A stretch of DNA of 64,000 bases from Apophysomyces variabilis (taxonomy: Eukaryota; Mucoromycota; Mucoromycetes; Mucorales; Mucoraceae): NCBI GenBank assembly GCA_002749535.1, contig MZZL01000393.1, positions 11,103 to 75,102 on the forward strand. The letters are read 5' to 3'. Each line of letters starts with the position of its first letter. The first letter of the stretch is position 1. The notes below the pieces were generated by a model. That model did not search any database, had not been told where the DNA came from, and was given only the letters and a program-made list of their open reading frames with translations. The translations under genes and the position numbers were made by a program. Below, in pieces: positions 12,654-24,404 of this stretch.

Positions 12654-13951
12654 ATGATGCATAGCAGAATAATGTCACATAAGATTATGTCAGGCGATAT
12701 GATGGTTCGCGTACTACGAGCCCATTCCCCTGCCCCACCGCCGCTTCCTCCACTACGGCAGAAGAAAACAATGTTTGATGCCCATAGTGTCATGAGCGAC
12801 AAGTCACTACCGTGAGTAACCAACCGATAACAAGGATGAATCTCTTATTTCTTATTTTCTTAGTATTATCGCGAAAAACGACAAACCATTAGCACAATAT
12901 GATAACAAAGATTATACACAGGGTGAGAGCAAACTTCGTACGGCACTCACCATTGCCCACACTGTGTACGATCAAACGCCCATGCAGACGAACAACCTCC
13001 AACTGCCTTTCTCTCACACAGACGAACATCTAAGTCTTCCTACAGCGCGCGCGGGTGTCAACAGTACCGCAACAACTGCAGACAGTACAACAACGGCATC
13101 CACGATGGAATCTGAGCAAGGGACATGCGAACTTGGGCAGTCCGTTACATCTTCAGATATATGGGAATTCAACCGTAGACGAGCCAGAGAAACCCAGCTT
13201 GGGGAAACGCATAGCCTTCAAGAAGAATGGAACCTTAGTCTGGACAAATTTGGCGTGCCCATAGAATATGCGACACCGAGGAAGTCGGAATCTATGTCAC
13301 TTAATCTAGAGCGTTTACCCAGCGAGTCAGGTCATGTTCCAGTACAGGAAGCCCCCGTTTCTGGTATTGCTTTCTTTCAATGGGTTCGGCCTAAACCGCA
13401 ATCGCCCGCGAAAGACAAACCTTCTACGGAAGGGATCTTGACTGAGGCGTCCCGATTTAGGAACGAGCAGTTGGCGTACCTGGCTGATAAAGAACGGCGA
13501 CAGGCGAGGATGAGCTCGTTTCCGATGGTGTTGGTGCCAACGCCATGGCGCCAAAACAGTCTTCAGCCACAAGAGCGCGTTCATAGGAAAAGTGCTCCAG
13601 CCCGAACGCGGTTTTACGAAATCGAACAAGACACAAATGTCTCAAAGCCAGTGAATCGAGCAGCGACACGTGGCCGTCGAAGAAGTAGTATGGAATACAT
13701 TAAAGGGAACCTTGCTAAACATCGAGGATCAATCCAAGTAAAACCGAAAACATTGGAATAGCTTTTTTTTTCTGCTACGGACTGAAAAGCCATTGTATTT
13801 TTTTCTTTTCTTTACTTAGGAAACCATTGGCAAAATCATCCGTGATGAAAATATGGAAGAACATGGTCGTAGAAGGAAATTAGCAGGTCAAGAGAAGGTC
13901 GAAGCATACCGCGCCCAACGACGCTCCTCAGCGTTGGCGCCGATCCAGTAA
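12654..13951 (+). CDS. uncharacterised proline-rich, basic protein
   Basis: Three exons (12654-12811, 12864-13737, 13820-13951) give a protein of about 387 residues. I do not recognise the family. The N-terminal region has the proline-rich stretch SPAPPPLPPLRQKK, which looks like an SH3 or profilin/WW ligand. The middle is low in complexity (S, T, Q, P). The C-terminal third is rich in arginine and lysine and ends in a charged, probably helical segment (ENMEEHGRRRKLAGQEKVEAYR). The second exon could read through to a stop at 13761. Splicing at the gtaaaa donor into the exon after ttacttag instead yields a far more protein-like tail, so I prefer it. The start is uncertain: several in-frame ATGs occur between 12486 and 12700. 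No membrane segment remains with the chosen start. A regulatory or cytoskeletal adaptor is conceivable but unsupported. Confidence 0.65.
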
Positions 13952-14813
13952 ACAGTAGATAGTCTGTTTGTTCCAAATACAGTAACAACATTTCTACTCG
14001 CCAGAAAGTTCTCAAACATTGCCTTTCTTTAGACGTGGTTTCTAGAATACTTTGTGGGCTTGGCACTTTTCGTTTCATAAGAAACGAAGCAAATGGGGTT
14101 AGTTGGCTTGCATGCCATACAACTCCTTATCCTAAAAGACGCTTGAATATTGTTATCACAGAGAAAAGGGTAGCAATAAATTCCGTTAAAAAACACATTC
14201 TTCTACTTCCTCTTTCTGCTGCGCTATTTTTTTGAATACATGTGCCGCTTGCACCCACTAGCGGAGTAATCTACTGTTGCCCTGACGGTCTCATACTTTC
14301 GTCATGTCTTCTGCGCAAGCTTTGTTAACAATGATGTAGGGTAACTCGCTCATTGTAAGTAATATGCTCTACAATTTAGTGTATTTCTCTGTACTATAGT
14401 AGGATATTCGGTCTGGTTGCTCAATTCACTCAGCAAATCACAAATCACAAATCATGTGTCATGTGTCATGGTTGGTCTGTTCGAAAAAAGAAGAGTCATC
14501 GGCGATTCAATATCCAACCCCACACTGAAATCGTTAACTTGGAAGCCGCCATCATCCGAAGTTTGACAAGAGCTAGCTTATAGAACAAAATGTTTCAATA
14601 AAAAGTGGAATATGAATCAATCTTGATTTTGAAGCTAATATAGCTGTTTCCCTAAACGAGGTATCATAGCCCTAAAAAGCCATGGCGTGGTTATGCTGAT
14701 GCTTGCGCCCTTTGAAAATTATGATGACTAACCTATACAAACGCTTTTGGACACCGAGGGAACGATATTTGTGTTTTATTTTTCTGCCGGCCTTGTCACT
14801 CTAAGATACATCC
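13952..14813. other. intergenic spacer
   Basis: About 860 bp without any supported gene. It presumably holds the terminator of the proline-rich gene and the PEX5 promoter. A short run of repeated words (aaatcac and catgtgt, each two or more times) is visible at 14433-14468. Confidence 0.5.
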
Positions 14814-16922
14814 ATGTCTTTCTCTAATATGATGAATGGTGCTGATTGCTCGGGTGGAGCTAATCCATTATCGCAAATGTTGAAGCAATTCAACCAAGAT
14901 CGATCCCTTCAAAGAGTAAGATAATCATCGAGGTTTGCTGGGAGAGGACAAGCAATAGCTTAAATTGTCTCTCAAATAGGATCGGTTCGGAGAGCCAGCA
15001 GAAAGTTCAGCCGGTCCTTCCAGTGTTAGTATTCTGCAAGGAACATCTTTCTCTTGCAAGAAAATAGCAAGGGGTCTTTCTCTTACACTATAAATTGTGG
15101 TTAGATACGTACGGCTCGGCAGGCACCCCTGCAGCGGCATGACGGTATGATTGATGAATTTTTCGGACAGGAGCCACAACAACAACAGAGGCCGATGGGG
15201 CGTGTTCATACGAATAATTTCGAATTTTCCGAGTTGCAGCGTGAACTGGATTCCATCCGGCATGGTCCTCCTGCAAACTGGGCTTCCGAGTTTGGGCCAC
15301 ATCAACAGCAGGGAGAAGCATTGACTCGTGAGGAACAAGCAGCGATGGAAAAGGCCTTCCAAGAGAGTCGAGCTGCGGCAGGACCAATGCAGAATGCTTC
15401 TGGTAAATTATTGCCATGTTTTCTATAACAACGCCAAGGGGTGCGGAATAGGACATTGACCATTTTTATTAAATGTTGCTCCTTGTATTAGTGTGGCGAG
15501 ATGAATTCATGAACCATCCGGACGTGGTACAGATGAATCCGGCTCAATTAGCAGAATTTGAACGAGCCTTTGAGAGACATTTTGACTGGGCAGGTGAATT
15601 TAGCGCCCAAGACAAGGGTAAGGGCAAGATTGTGGAACTCAACGATGCAACCTGGGAAGAGCAGTTTGCGGCATTTGATGCTCAGGGAGAAACAGAGGAT
15701 GAAATGGCACGAAAGGTGGAAGAAGCAGCAGCAGCGCAGGATCCCAATATGTTTGATCAATTCGAGTCCATCTGGCAAGATATCCGTGATCAGATGGCTG
15801 AGGGCGGTGAAGAAGATTGGGAAGATGAGTTCAACAATTTCAATCCTACCATGTACAAGCCTGATTTGGGAGAGTACGTCTTTGAGGTGGAGAATCCTTA
15901 CCTCGACCATCCAGATCCCATGTCGGAAGGACTGCGGATGGTGGAAGAGGGAGGCAGTTTAAACAGCATTGCACTTGCTTTTGAGGCAGTGGTGCAACGG
16001 GATCCTGCAAATTCGGAAGCTTGGATGCAACTTGGTAACATCCAGGCTCAGAATGAAAAGGAGGAGCCGGCCATTCGTGCGCTGGAGAAGGCCATCGAAG
16101 TCAATCCAGGCAATCTACCAGCGCTCATGTCTCTGGCTGTCAGCTACACGAATGAATCCTATGATCAAGCGGCCTATCAAACCTTGGAACGCTGGATTAC
16201 AGAGAGATACCCCGATATAGTAAAGGCTAAACCATTGCCAGAAGCAACTAGCCCATTTGAACTACATGATCGTGTCACGGAGTTGTTCCTGTCAGCTGCT
16301 AGACAGGCTCCCGATGGCCAGTTGATGGACCCAGATGTCCAGGTTGGTTTGGGCGTGTTATTCTATGGCAGTGGTGATCTTGAGAAGGCAATTGATTGTT
16401 TCTTCACAGCACTTAAGGGTCGTCCAGATGTAAGACCGTTGGGATTTATATTTCCTGTTCCTCTGTTTCCTCAATTTAACTTTCTTCCTTTTCTTAGGAT
16501 TATTTGTTATGGAATCGACTGGGTGCGACACTAGCAAATAATGGTCGATCTGAAGAAGCAATTGATGCTTATCATCGAGCATTGGAGCTGCGGCCATCGT
16601 TTGTGCGTGCTCGATACAACCTTGGTGTGAGCTGCATTAACATTGGATGTTACAAAGAAGCTGCTGAACATTTATTAACTGGATTATCAATGCATAAACG
16701 CGGTGACTATGACGCGGAAGAAGGTGTGAATGTATCAAGTAATCTTTGGGAAATGTTGCGCAAGACATTTATTATGATGGTAAATTAGCTGATTTCTTCT
16801 CTTTTCTTTCTGCTTGCAGTGTTGATTGATACTTTGCATCTCTTTAGGATCGAAGGGATTTGGCTGACAAGGCCATAGCCGGTGCTGATATCAATCAATT
16901 CCGCGTCGAATTCGAGTTCTAG
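14814..16922 (+). CDS. PEX5: peroxisomal targeting signal 1 receptor Pex5
   Basis: Six exons (14814-14915, 14980-15024, 15105-15402, 15492-16429, 16498-16779, 16848-16922) give 579 residues, a normal family length. Pex5 binds the C-terminal SKL-type signal of matrix proteins in the cytosol, docks at the peroxisome membrane through Pex13/Pex14 and is recycled by ubiquitination. The N-terminus has the diagnostic CSGGANPL block; Cys12 corresponds to the conserved cysteine that is mono-ubiquitinated in the family. Five WxxxF pentapeptides for Pex14/Pex13 binding are visible: WASEF (108), WRDEF (150), WAGEF (181), WEEQF (203) and WEDEF (258). The C-terminal half is a TPR array (for example AWMQLGNIQAQNEKEEPAIR and LLWNRLGATLANNGRSEEAI) that forms the signal-binding groove. 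The gene converges with Gemin2: the stops are only 57 bp apart, so the 3' UTRs probably overlap. Confidence 0.96.
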
Positions 16923-16979
16923 ACGCAAAAATGACTTATGTATTCCCTTTGCTTTTTTTTTCTCATAAAGATCGTACGA

Positions 16980-17932
16980 TTAAAGAAGATCCGCTTGTCC
17001 GAATACTTTAGCAACGATAGTGATGATAATGTTGAGTCGAGCCAGCTGTTCATCTTCGATATCCTTTTTGTTCCGTACGCTAATGCATTTCCGAGAGAGG
17101 TCTCGCAAAATAGAAACACTGTCGGAAGTCAGGACAGGATCGAGGTGTACAAGCAACGCAAATATCCATAATGACTTGAATAAATGAACGAGATCAGCAA
17201 AGTTTCTTTTTCTTCTATTTAGACAGAATTATATTCATACCTCTGTCTTTGTCATTTCCGTAAGCCATTGGCAATACATTTTCAGCACTTTAATTATCGT
17301 TCGCTGATGGTATTATGTCAGTCATAGTATTCATATAGGTCGTATTACCTGAGACATACTGGACACTATTGCAAGTTTTTCTTCATCCGGAGGGTCCGTG
17401 TCATAACAAAGTTTATGCCATTCTTGCGGATCACGAGGATAGGTAAATGTCTTTGATTGCTTAGACATAAGATCCAGCCTATACTACGTCATTTAAATAG
17501 TAGGTAAGGATAGGTGCGATAAGATGCATTCGAATCACCTTTTGATATGATTTGAACGATTCAGCAAATTGAATCTGCCATGCTTCTTTAGGGAGCAAGT
17601 TACCATTAGACTCGGTATGGGATATAGTGTCAGTAAATCGATAGTGAGCAGGTAAATTCAGTTTTTCTATCTTCTTGGGTGGTTCGGCAATCACTGTCTG
17701 TGCACACTTTTTGGCTTGTTGTCTTAAAACATATTAGAATAATCATGAGCCGAATCCATTCTTTCTGTTGTTGCTTCTATAATTCATACCGTACGAGTAG
17801 CAAATAGTCTTCTCCCGTCACTGGAATACCATTGACAAGATCGGCATGCGTTTTATCGATGGCAAATGCTGATTTAGAGCTTGTTTGCTGTTCATCCTCT
17901 TCGATTGCTTGAGAAAATAGGCGTCGGCTCAT
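16980..17932 (-). CDS. Gemin2/SIP1-like SMN-complex protein
   Basis: Five exons on the - strand, in transcript order 17932-17790, 17722-17539, 17483-17349, 17303-17278 and 17214-16980, give 240 residues (animal Gemin2 is about 280). Gemin2 holds the Sm ring during snRNP assembly as part of the SMN complex; the yeast relative is Brr1. Diagnostic pieces are GEDYLLLVRQQAKKCAQTV near residue 40, a central segment WQIQFAESFKSYQ, and a C-terminal helical region with LWIFALLVHLDPVLTSD and ILRDLSRKCISVRN, matching the family's 'WLYALLARLD..LLPD..LRDLAR.C' layout. The fourth exon is only 26 nt. The 17278 donor was chosen because it restores the conserved C-terminal frame. The gene is tail-to-tail with PEX5 and head-to-head with CWH43, sharing a 143-bp spacer with the latter. 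Confidence 0.88.
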
Positions 17933-18075
17933 TTTATGTGATGTAGTTTGTTCGTGCTACAGCTTAGCACCGAAGAAGAATCACGTGTCGGCACAGTTTA
18001 ATTACAACGAGCGGGCTTTCTCTCCCTCCACCCCTTCCTTTTGAACTTTGAACGCGACTGCCAATAGACTCCACC
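17933..18075. promoter_or_regulatory. compact divergent promoter between Gemin2 and CWH43
   Basis: Only 143 bp separate the two start codons, so both 5' leaders and core promoters must fit here. It contains CACGTG at 17983 (within atcacgtgtcgg), an E-box that could serve either gene. No clear TATA box is visible. Confidence 0.6.
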
Positions 18076-21000
18076 ATGGCTGAAAGGTTGCCAGAGACCT
18101 TTTCGCCAGACCGAAATGCACAGCCTATGACACTGTTCAAGGTATTGGGCGTAAAAATATGTAACGCTTATGTTGCGTTTAGTTAACCATACGTTAGGTT
18201 GCTGCCAAGTACGTTTCCTATTCGCATACGCTTTTTGCCTACTGTAAGTTAAATTGCCTTTGTAAAATGAGTTTAAGCTAATATTGACCAAAAAAAAATA
18301 GGTGCCTTTATTATCTCTCTTATGGTGGGATGTTATACGCATTATGAGAAGATTGTTCGAAATGAGCATTTTGGTTATCCCGATGTAAATCTCTTAGACG
18401 ATTGCCAAGACAGGGAAATAACACCAATGGGTAGGAATGGTTTCCAAGTGTCAGTGCCACAACTGGAGATAGATATCCCGCACGTGCCATTTTCCATATC
18501 TTCATCGCGTTGACGTCTGGTCCCCGTTTTCTATTGGTACTGCTATGGTACCTGTATACCACCCGGTCTGTTCGTACCAGTTCGTCCCAATTCGGCTTGT
18601 TTTTGCTTGCAGTAGGCGTAGTACGAACAGTAGCTTGTGGTGGATGGGTTTATATCACATCCTCAGACGACCATCTAGTTCATGACGTGGCGATGATCCT
18701 TTACCTCGTCTGCACTCTGCCATGGCAACTTGGTGTCCTGAAGACCAGTACCAACAATCCTGCCGCGCTGAAGTGGCGCAGATGGCTGATGATTGCATTT
18801 TTCGGCACATTGGGTCCTATGATTTACTACTTCTTGCAACACAAGGTTCACAAAGTGCCTGGAGGTAAAAATAGAAACTGCTTTGACATGTAGCTGACAG
18901 GTCATAGCGTATACGACATATGCCTTTTTCGAATGGTCCTTAATATTGTACGACGTGGCATTCGATGCCGTTACGGCCATTGATTTTCAAAACTTCGAAA
19001 TCACTGTACTTGACATGACCGGAGGAGCAATTGGTGCAATTCCATTCACAAAAGAAGGGTATGAATCAGGCAGCAATGCATAGTCTTTTCTAGAAAAAAG
19101 AGAAAAGGGAAAGGAGGGAAATGCAATGGATTGTTGAAATAGAGACAAGCCCTTCGTGGATCCATTAATTGACTTCGTTCTTCCTTTTTTTTTTCCTATT
19201 TTGCTTTTCATATTTGCGTTTTTGCTCTTGATGAAACAAAAATGAAAATGAAAAACAGATCTTCTACAATTGCAAGGTATATATAACATTGTATACTTGT
19301 TTACAACGCCTAAACTGCTGACATTTTACTTTTTGACAGCTCTAGTGATAAGATATCGCCCTCTGCGTTGCGTACATTAAACCTGATGAGGGGATTTGTT
19401 GCAGAATCCTATCTAGGTATGAGAATGGTTCTAGTCATGATGGCATCACTTACGAGTGATCAAATTAGCATTTGTCTTTTGGTCGATGCTCACATCTTTG
19501 GCGCTTCTCATTTGGTATGTCACCAAAGTAAGGTGACACACATGCTAACAGTGAATGACAGGTACTTCCCCTTATGGCATATGGGAATCTCTGGTTATGA
19601 GGCCTTTCTATTCATCACCCTGATGCCCATAATGTTGGGCATTGGACCCCTTCGACGTTTGATTGCCAGATATCGTAGTTTCTTCCATCTTATTTCTTTG
19701 GTCGGTGTTGCGTCCTATTTGAGGCAGGACCCGGTTGAACGACTGTCGTACACTGCATTAGGCTTGGGTATTAGCTTGTCGACATGGACTGCTACTTGGA
19801 TTGAATCACGCTCACGAGTCGCCAGCCTGGAGCGATCTATTCTTATTTTCGGAGTGGGCTTGATCATTCACAATGTCGTCAAGATGGCCTGGTGGACCGA
19901 GAACCCTATCTGGCCAATCATGAACAGTGAGAACGGTGGAACGAACGCTGCAGGCATCGTTTTAGCTGTTATTGCAGTTGCTGATCTCTTTTTGAGAGAT
20001 ATTGGATCATCAACAACAGACTTATCCTCAAAGCCATCAGCTACATCAGTTTCAAGCAAAGGATGCGGCTGCTGGTTTGAGGCGTCTTGCGGTTTTGGTG
20101 CTATAATGTTTGCACTTCACTCCATGTATACGGATTCATCGGCTATCATGCGTTGGTCTGTAGCTGGCTATCCGGACTACGGACCTGAGCCAGTACCTTG
20201 GGGTGTGGTCACTATCATTGCCCTTGCTCTTGGATTATTGCTTTCTTCAAACCGCCGCATTACCTTGAACGCTATATGGTACGTTATTGGATGCGCTGCC
20301 TGTGCCGTTTTCTACGTCTTTGAAGGTTGGATGGCTTACTATGGAGGTCTCGTACTCGGTTTATATTTGATGTCTGTTATGCCTGCTTTGGTCAAAGCTA
20401 TTGCTGACCATGGCCCATTCAAGACCATGTTCACATCCTTTATGATATACAATGTATTGTGCCTTGCTCATGTCTGGGTTGTGGCTTACGCGTTTGTACC
20501 CGGTGGCGTGTACGCACGAGAGCGAACCAACTGGGTTCTTGCATCTGTCATGCTTCTAGTTGGATTGGGTGTTCGCAATGCGCGAAAGCAGGCTGCTAGC
20601 CAAGACAGTCAAGCCAAAGTTACCCAAATTCATCTTATCAAGAATGCTCGCTTCTTCACCAAGGTAGCTCTGGTTGGCCTTGTCATCGTTTCTGCACTGG
20701 TGGCAGGAAATCGATCTATCAATGCTGTGGATCCAGTACCCTACAGACCTGCCGAGCGTTCCTTCACCGCTGCCATCTGGACCATCCATTTCGCGCTCGA
20801 TAATAGTATGTGGGCCAGCGAAAGAGCTATGCGTGACACAATCCGTGATCTGGAGTTGGATGTTGTTGGTAACTAACAATTCGTTAACATCAATTCGAGT
20901 AGTGTTGCTAACACTATAACAGGTCTTCTCGAATCGGACACGATGAGAATTATCATGGGTAACCGTGATTGGGCACAGTATATCGCAGAGGATCTCGGCT

Positions 21001-21686
21001 ACTATATTGACTACGTAGGTTATCGATCATTCGATGGACATGTGACATGACGATGACATATTTCATCATTCTAGGGTCCATCCACTATGAAGCATACTTG
21101 GGGATGCCTGATGTTATCAAAGTTCCCTATCATTAAGTCGACACATCATCTTTTGCCATCGCCTGTTGGCGAGCTGGCATGCGCTATTCATGCCACACTG
21201 GATGTTCATGGCCAACCAGTGGATTTCATTGTGAGTCACAATGGCCAAGAAGAGGATCCCGAGGACAGACGCTTGCAGACCACGGAACTTGCTCGTATTA
21301 TGCGCGAGAGCCGCAATCCATTTGTGTTCCTAGGTTACGTTGTTACCAAGCCACAACAACCACTGTATCACTTGTTGTTTGATGGTGGAGATATGAACGA
21401 CATTGACCCCAGCGATTGGGACCGTTGGTGTCAGTATATCGGATACCGTGGTATGCGAAGAGTAGCTTACGCTCGTGTGAGTCGAGGAAATATTACAGAT
21501 ACCGAGATCCAGACTGGCAAATTCCAGGTTGTTGATGATCCCGCCAAGTACTGGAAGGCATCATATGAACGTCGACAAGAATCAGACATAATTCCTGCGT
21601 TAAGATATCCAGAAATGTTCCGTGGGGATGGTGTTCGTGGTCACCGCTACCACGTTTTTAATGAACCATTTTACTATGTCCATTAG
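18076..21686 (+). CDS. CWH43: Cwh43, GPI-anchor ceramide-remodelling protein
   Basis: Ten exons (18076-18141, 18198-18243, 18302-18384, 18435-18864, 18908-19058, 19340-19416, 19469-19514, 19562-20868, 20923-21014, 21075-21686) give 969 residues, close to the yeast protein. Cwh43 is a polytopic ER membrane protein that introduces ceramide into the lipid part of GPI anchors. The N-terminal part is the PGAP2/Frag1-like domain (GCYTHYEKIVRNEHFGYPDE, WFPSVSATTGDRYP, IALTSGPRF). The middle has many membrane segments (FPLWHMGISGYEAFL). The C-terminus is the endonuclease/exonuclease/phosphatase-like domain (GLLESDTMRIIMGNRDWAQY, then HNGQEEDPEDRRLQT). The start has a strong context (ccaccATGg). Intron 5 (19059-19339, 281 nt) is about five times longer than its neighbours. 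A simple gene model would break here: the microexons 19340-19416 and 19469-19514 sit inside a longer open frame. Confidence 0.95.
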
Positions 21687-21945
21687 AAAGCAACATGCTT
21701 TTACTGTTTGAATAAAAGTTTACAAGAATTAACTCACTAATAGCATTACTATTTAGAGTATTTACCGCGGAGTAATCTATTTGTGATACAAGTTACGACT
21801 GATGTTTGGCTTCGTCCCTGAAATGTGCGACGGGGATACCAAAACAGGCAAGAACAAAACGGTGGTCATAAAAAGGAACCTTGACGCTATTTTAATGCCT
21901 CTTCTTTTTCTTGGTTGTTTCCTCTGTTTCTGTTTCTTTTGGAAG

Positions 21946-23189
21946 ATGGCGAACCTTGTCTCTCAATACGCTCTGTGCACTCATCCTCGTAACCGAGCGA
22001 TTGTCGATGTGAAGAACAAATCCACTGGTGAACTGAGTTTCATCAAGATTCGGCATCGATTACCAGACTTTTATGCCGTTAGTCTTGTGGATCCTCGTAA
22101 GTCTTTTGGCCTGGTTTAGTTTGAACTAGAGGCAATGAGTATTGAATAAATCATTTAAAAAACCTATAACACATACATGTTACTGTTCAGGAACTTTTGA
22201 AGTGTGGGCAGAAACGCAAACCAAGAGTGTAACAACGCGAGTAAAATCTATCGTCCTTCCTCTTAAAGATATCGAAGTTCAGCTTCGAGACACTTCTCGG
22301 ATAGGATTTGAGTGGAATTTTGAATGGGAGGGTGAAAGATACCAGTGGTAAAAAGGAGAAAATGGAGCTACAGGGTGTTGGCTTGCGAATTCTTTCTTAT
22401 TCTTATTCTCTTGCTCGTAGGGTACGTCAGGGTCCTCTTAGTCCATCTTTTGAATGTAGAAAGGCACATGACAGCTCCATAGTGATTGCGCAGTATCTCT
22501 CCCGTGGGCTTAAGGATGAGTACTTTGGACTACTTGCAACGCTCCGATACAATATGATGGGCGACACCTGGGGTTTGGAGCTTGTGGTCATCCTATCACT
22601 GTTGATCATCTTGGATAAATCAGACGACAAATGGAATCGAGCAAACCGAGGCCCAGGACATGGGATACGGAGCGACGAGGACCTCTTAATGTCCTTAGGT
22701 GAACCTCCTACAAGTACCAGAATTACAAAGAAAGAGCAGCAAAGACGGAACAAAGTTGAATTAGAAAATGAACAACTGCTGCGGACCATGCTGGAGAGAC
22801 AATGGAAGAAAAGTCCTGTATCTTCACCTGCCGCGTCACCCGGCGGATCACCTGTGCCAAGTCCGTCAACATCCATGAAGAAGGTGACGCGATTATTGGG
22901 CACGCTCAATCTGGTCGACGCCACTGCTACCTTACAATTACCAACCCGTGGAACGGAAGATAGAAGACTGCAGGATTTATTCCAACAGGACAAGCAAATA
23001 CCACCACGCGCTAGCAGCGACCAAGGCAAGCAGCGGTGTCACTCCATCCTACCTTCGATAGAGGGTGAAAAGAGAATACAAGCATCCTTTCCATTTCCCG
23101 GACAGACCATGTTATTTACGGAAAGGATGGTATATGCACATCAGCGTTCCACATTAAATACGCAGACGAGTAATCTGGATTTCCTTTGA
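21946..23189 (+). CDS. uncharacterised protein, possible Tubby-C-terminal/LURP-like fold
   Basis: Three exons (21946-22096, 22191-22347, 22421-23189) give 358 residues. The first ~190 residues look like a compact beta-rich domain closed by a hydrophobic helix. They read as short alternating strands (FYAVSLVDPRTFEVWAE, IGFEWNFEWEGERYQW, CRKAHDSSIVIAQYLSRG) ending in GLELVVILSLLIILDK. Such an arrangement, a 12-stranded barrel around a C-terminal hydrophobic helix, is known from Tubby, LURP-one and scramblase-like proteins. The assignment is by pattern only. The rest is a charged coiled-coil-like stretch (KKEQQRRNKVELENEQLL) and a proline/serine-rich tail with SPxx repeats (SPAASPGGSPVPSPS) that could be phosphorylated by proline-directed kinases. 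The donor after GERYQ was preferred because it is the only one that continues the conserved-looking frame. The start at 21946 is uncertain. Confidence 0.72.
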
Positions 23190-23566
23190 AAAAAGATGGT
23201 GTCATAAACAAACGCACAGTTTCTGATCTTTGTTAATGATTCAAGATGAAACCGTGATAAAACCCTTTTTCAGCTCAATGTTGTGAAATGCATCATGAAA
23301 ATAAAAGTTAAAGTTCAATCAAGTTTTATGCTTTTACTTTTCTTGTTCCAGTTTTTCCGTTTAGATCAACGCTTAGATTGTTCTCAGGCTACATCATACA
23401 TAGCCATGACATGACACGGATAAGTCCATGTCCTTTAAACAAACATTTAGCCGTCAAAATCAGCAAAACAAAGATTTACACTTGCAAAAAAGTTTGGTAC
23501 AATTTGACAGCTTGCTTACCGAGCTTAATATTTCGGAGAATTAGAAATGCAAGCAACTTTATTGAT
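23190..23566. other. convergent 3' spacer
   Basis: This spacer separates the stops of two convergent genes. It is AT-rich; AATAAA-like words on each strand could serve polyadenylation. No gene is seen. Confidence 0.5.
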
Positions 23567-24404
23567 TTATAATGTGGTCACAACATCGGCAACAAATTTA
23601 GGCACCATGAATACTAAGCATGTAAGGACCACCAAAGTAGTACTTGTGGGGACAAAGTGCGAGAGAGTAAATACCAAGGTGGAAGCAGCTAGCCAGACCA
23701 GGCTGCTCTGTAAGCTCCGGATCAGGACAATATCACGGAAGGCCAAGATAATATTGGCCATGGAATTGGCTACCTGACATCGTTGTTCTTCTTGTAGATG
23801 AACAGTGACATAACATTGATCCAAAAGAGACCTGAAAAAGAAAGGCAAAAAACCCGAACTCTTTTGTTGGAGAAAGAACAGAAAGGAAAAAAAAGGGGGG
23901 GAAATGTGATCTTACCGGAAGGGATGGGTTGGGCATCTGCGATTGAGAATCGTCCGTTCAAACAACTCAGCGCCCACGACTAGGAACCATGTTAGTCCTG
24001 TAAGGACAATTAACAGCATAATCAGATAGCTAGCAGTCATGATCATGGTAGAGACAAGTGCCAGCGCTACGACGGATTGAAAAGGTTCTTCCCAGTAAAC
24101 CAAACTTTCCGCAGCTAGAGATACTTGATTAGTATGGACGATTCTCGCCCCAACAAGAACCTGAAACCAATGTCCTACATTTCAATATGTTTCTTTCTCC
24201 TTTCCCATGGTTGCCATATCTTGTCCTATCCGTAGCTTTGAGCTGAGGCGATGACGGATTGTCCGTAAACATATCGAATGTGAGCATCAAGTCTCGGACG
24301 GATCGATTGGCCATCTCTGATAAAGAGACCGTATCGGCCTTGCAAGGGAACCTTGGAGTGAAATCTGGATGGCTGTAAACTGAAGTAGTACGTTTATCGA
24401 ACAT
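23567..24404 (-). CDS. reticulon-like ER membrane-shaping protein
   Basis: The exons in transcript order are exon 1 from 24404 (3' boundary unresolved), exon 2 24160-23916 and exon 3 23831-23567. Reticulons insert two long hydrophobic hairpins into the outer leaflet of tubular ER and curve it. Exon 2 starts the reticulon homology domain with LVYWEEPFQSVVALAL, a long hydrophobic hairpin, and the hallmark HPFR. Exon 3 holds the second hairpin (IVLIRSLQSSLVWLAASTLV ... TTLVVLTCLVFMVPK). The N-terminus (MFDKRTTSVYSHPD) is soluble. I could not find a canonical in-frame donor linking exon 1 to exon 2; an open stretch RRHDY precedes the ATG behind another acceptor-like ttag, so the true first exon may lie further upstream. 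The C-terminal tail after the second hairpin is unusually short. Confidence 0.8.
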
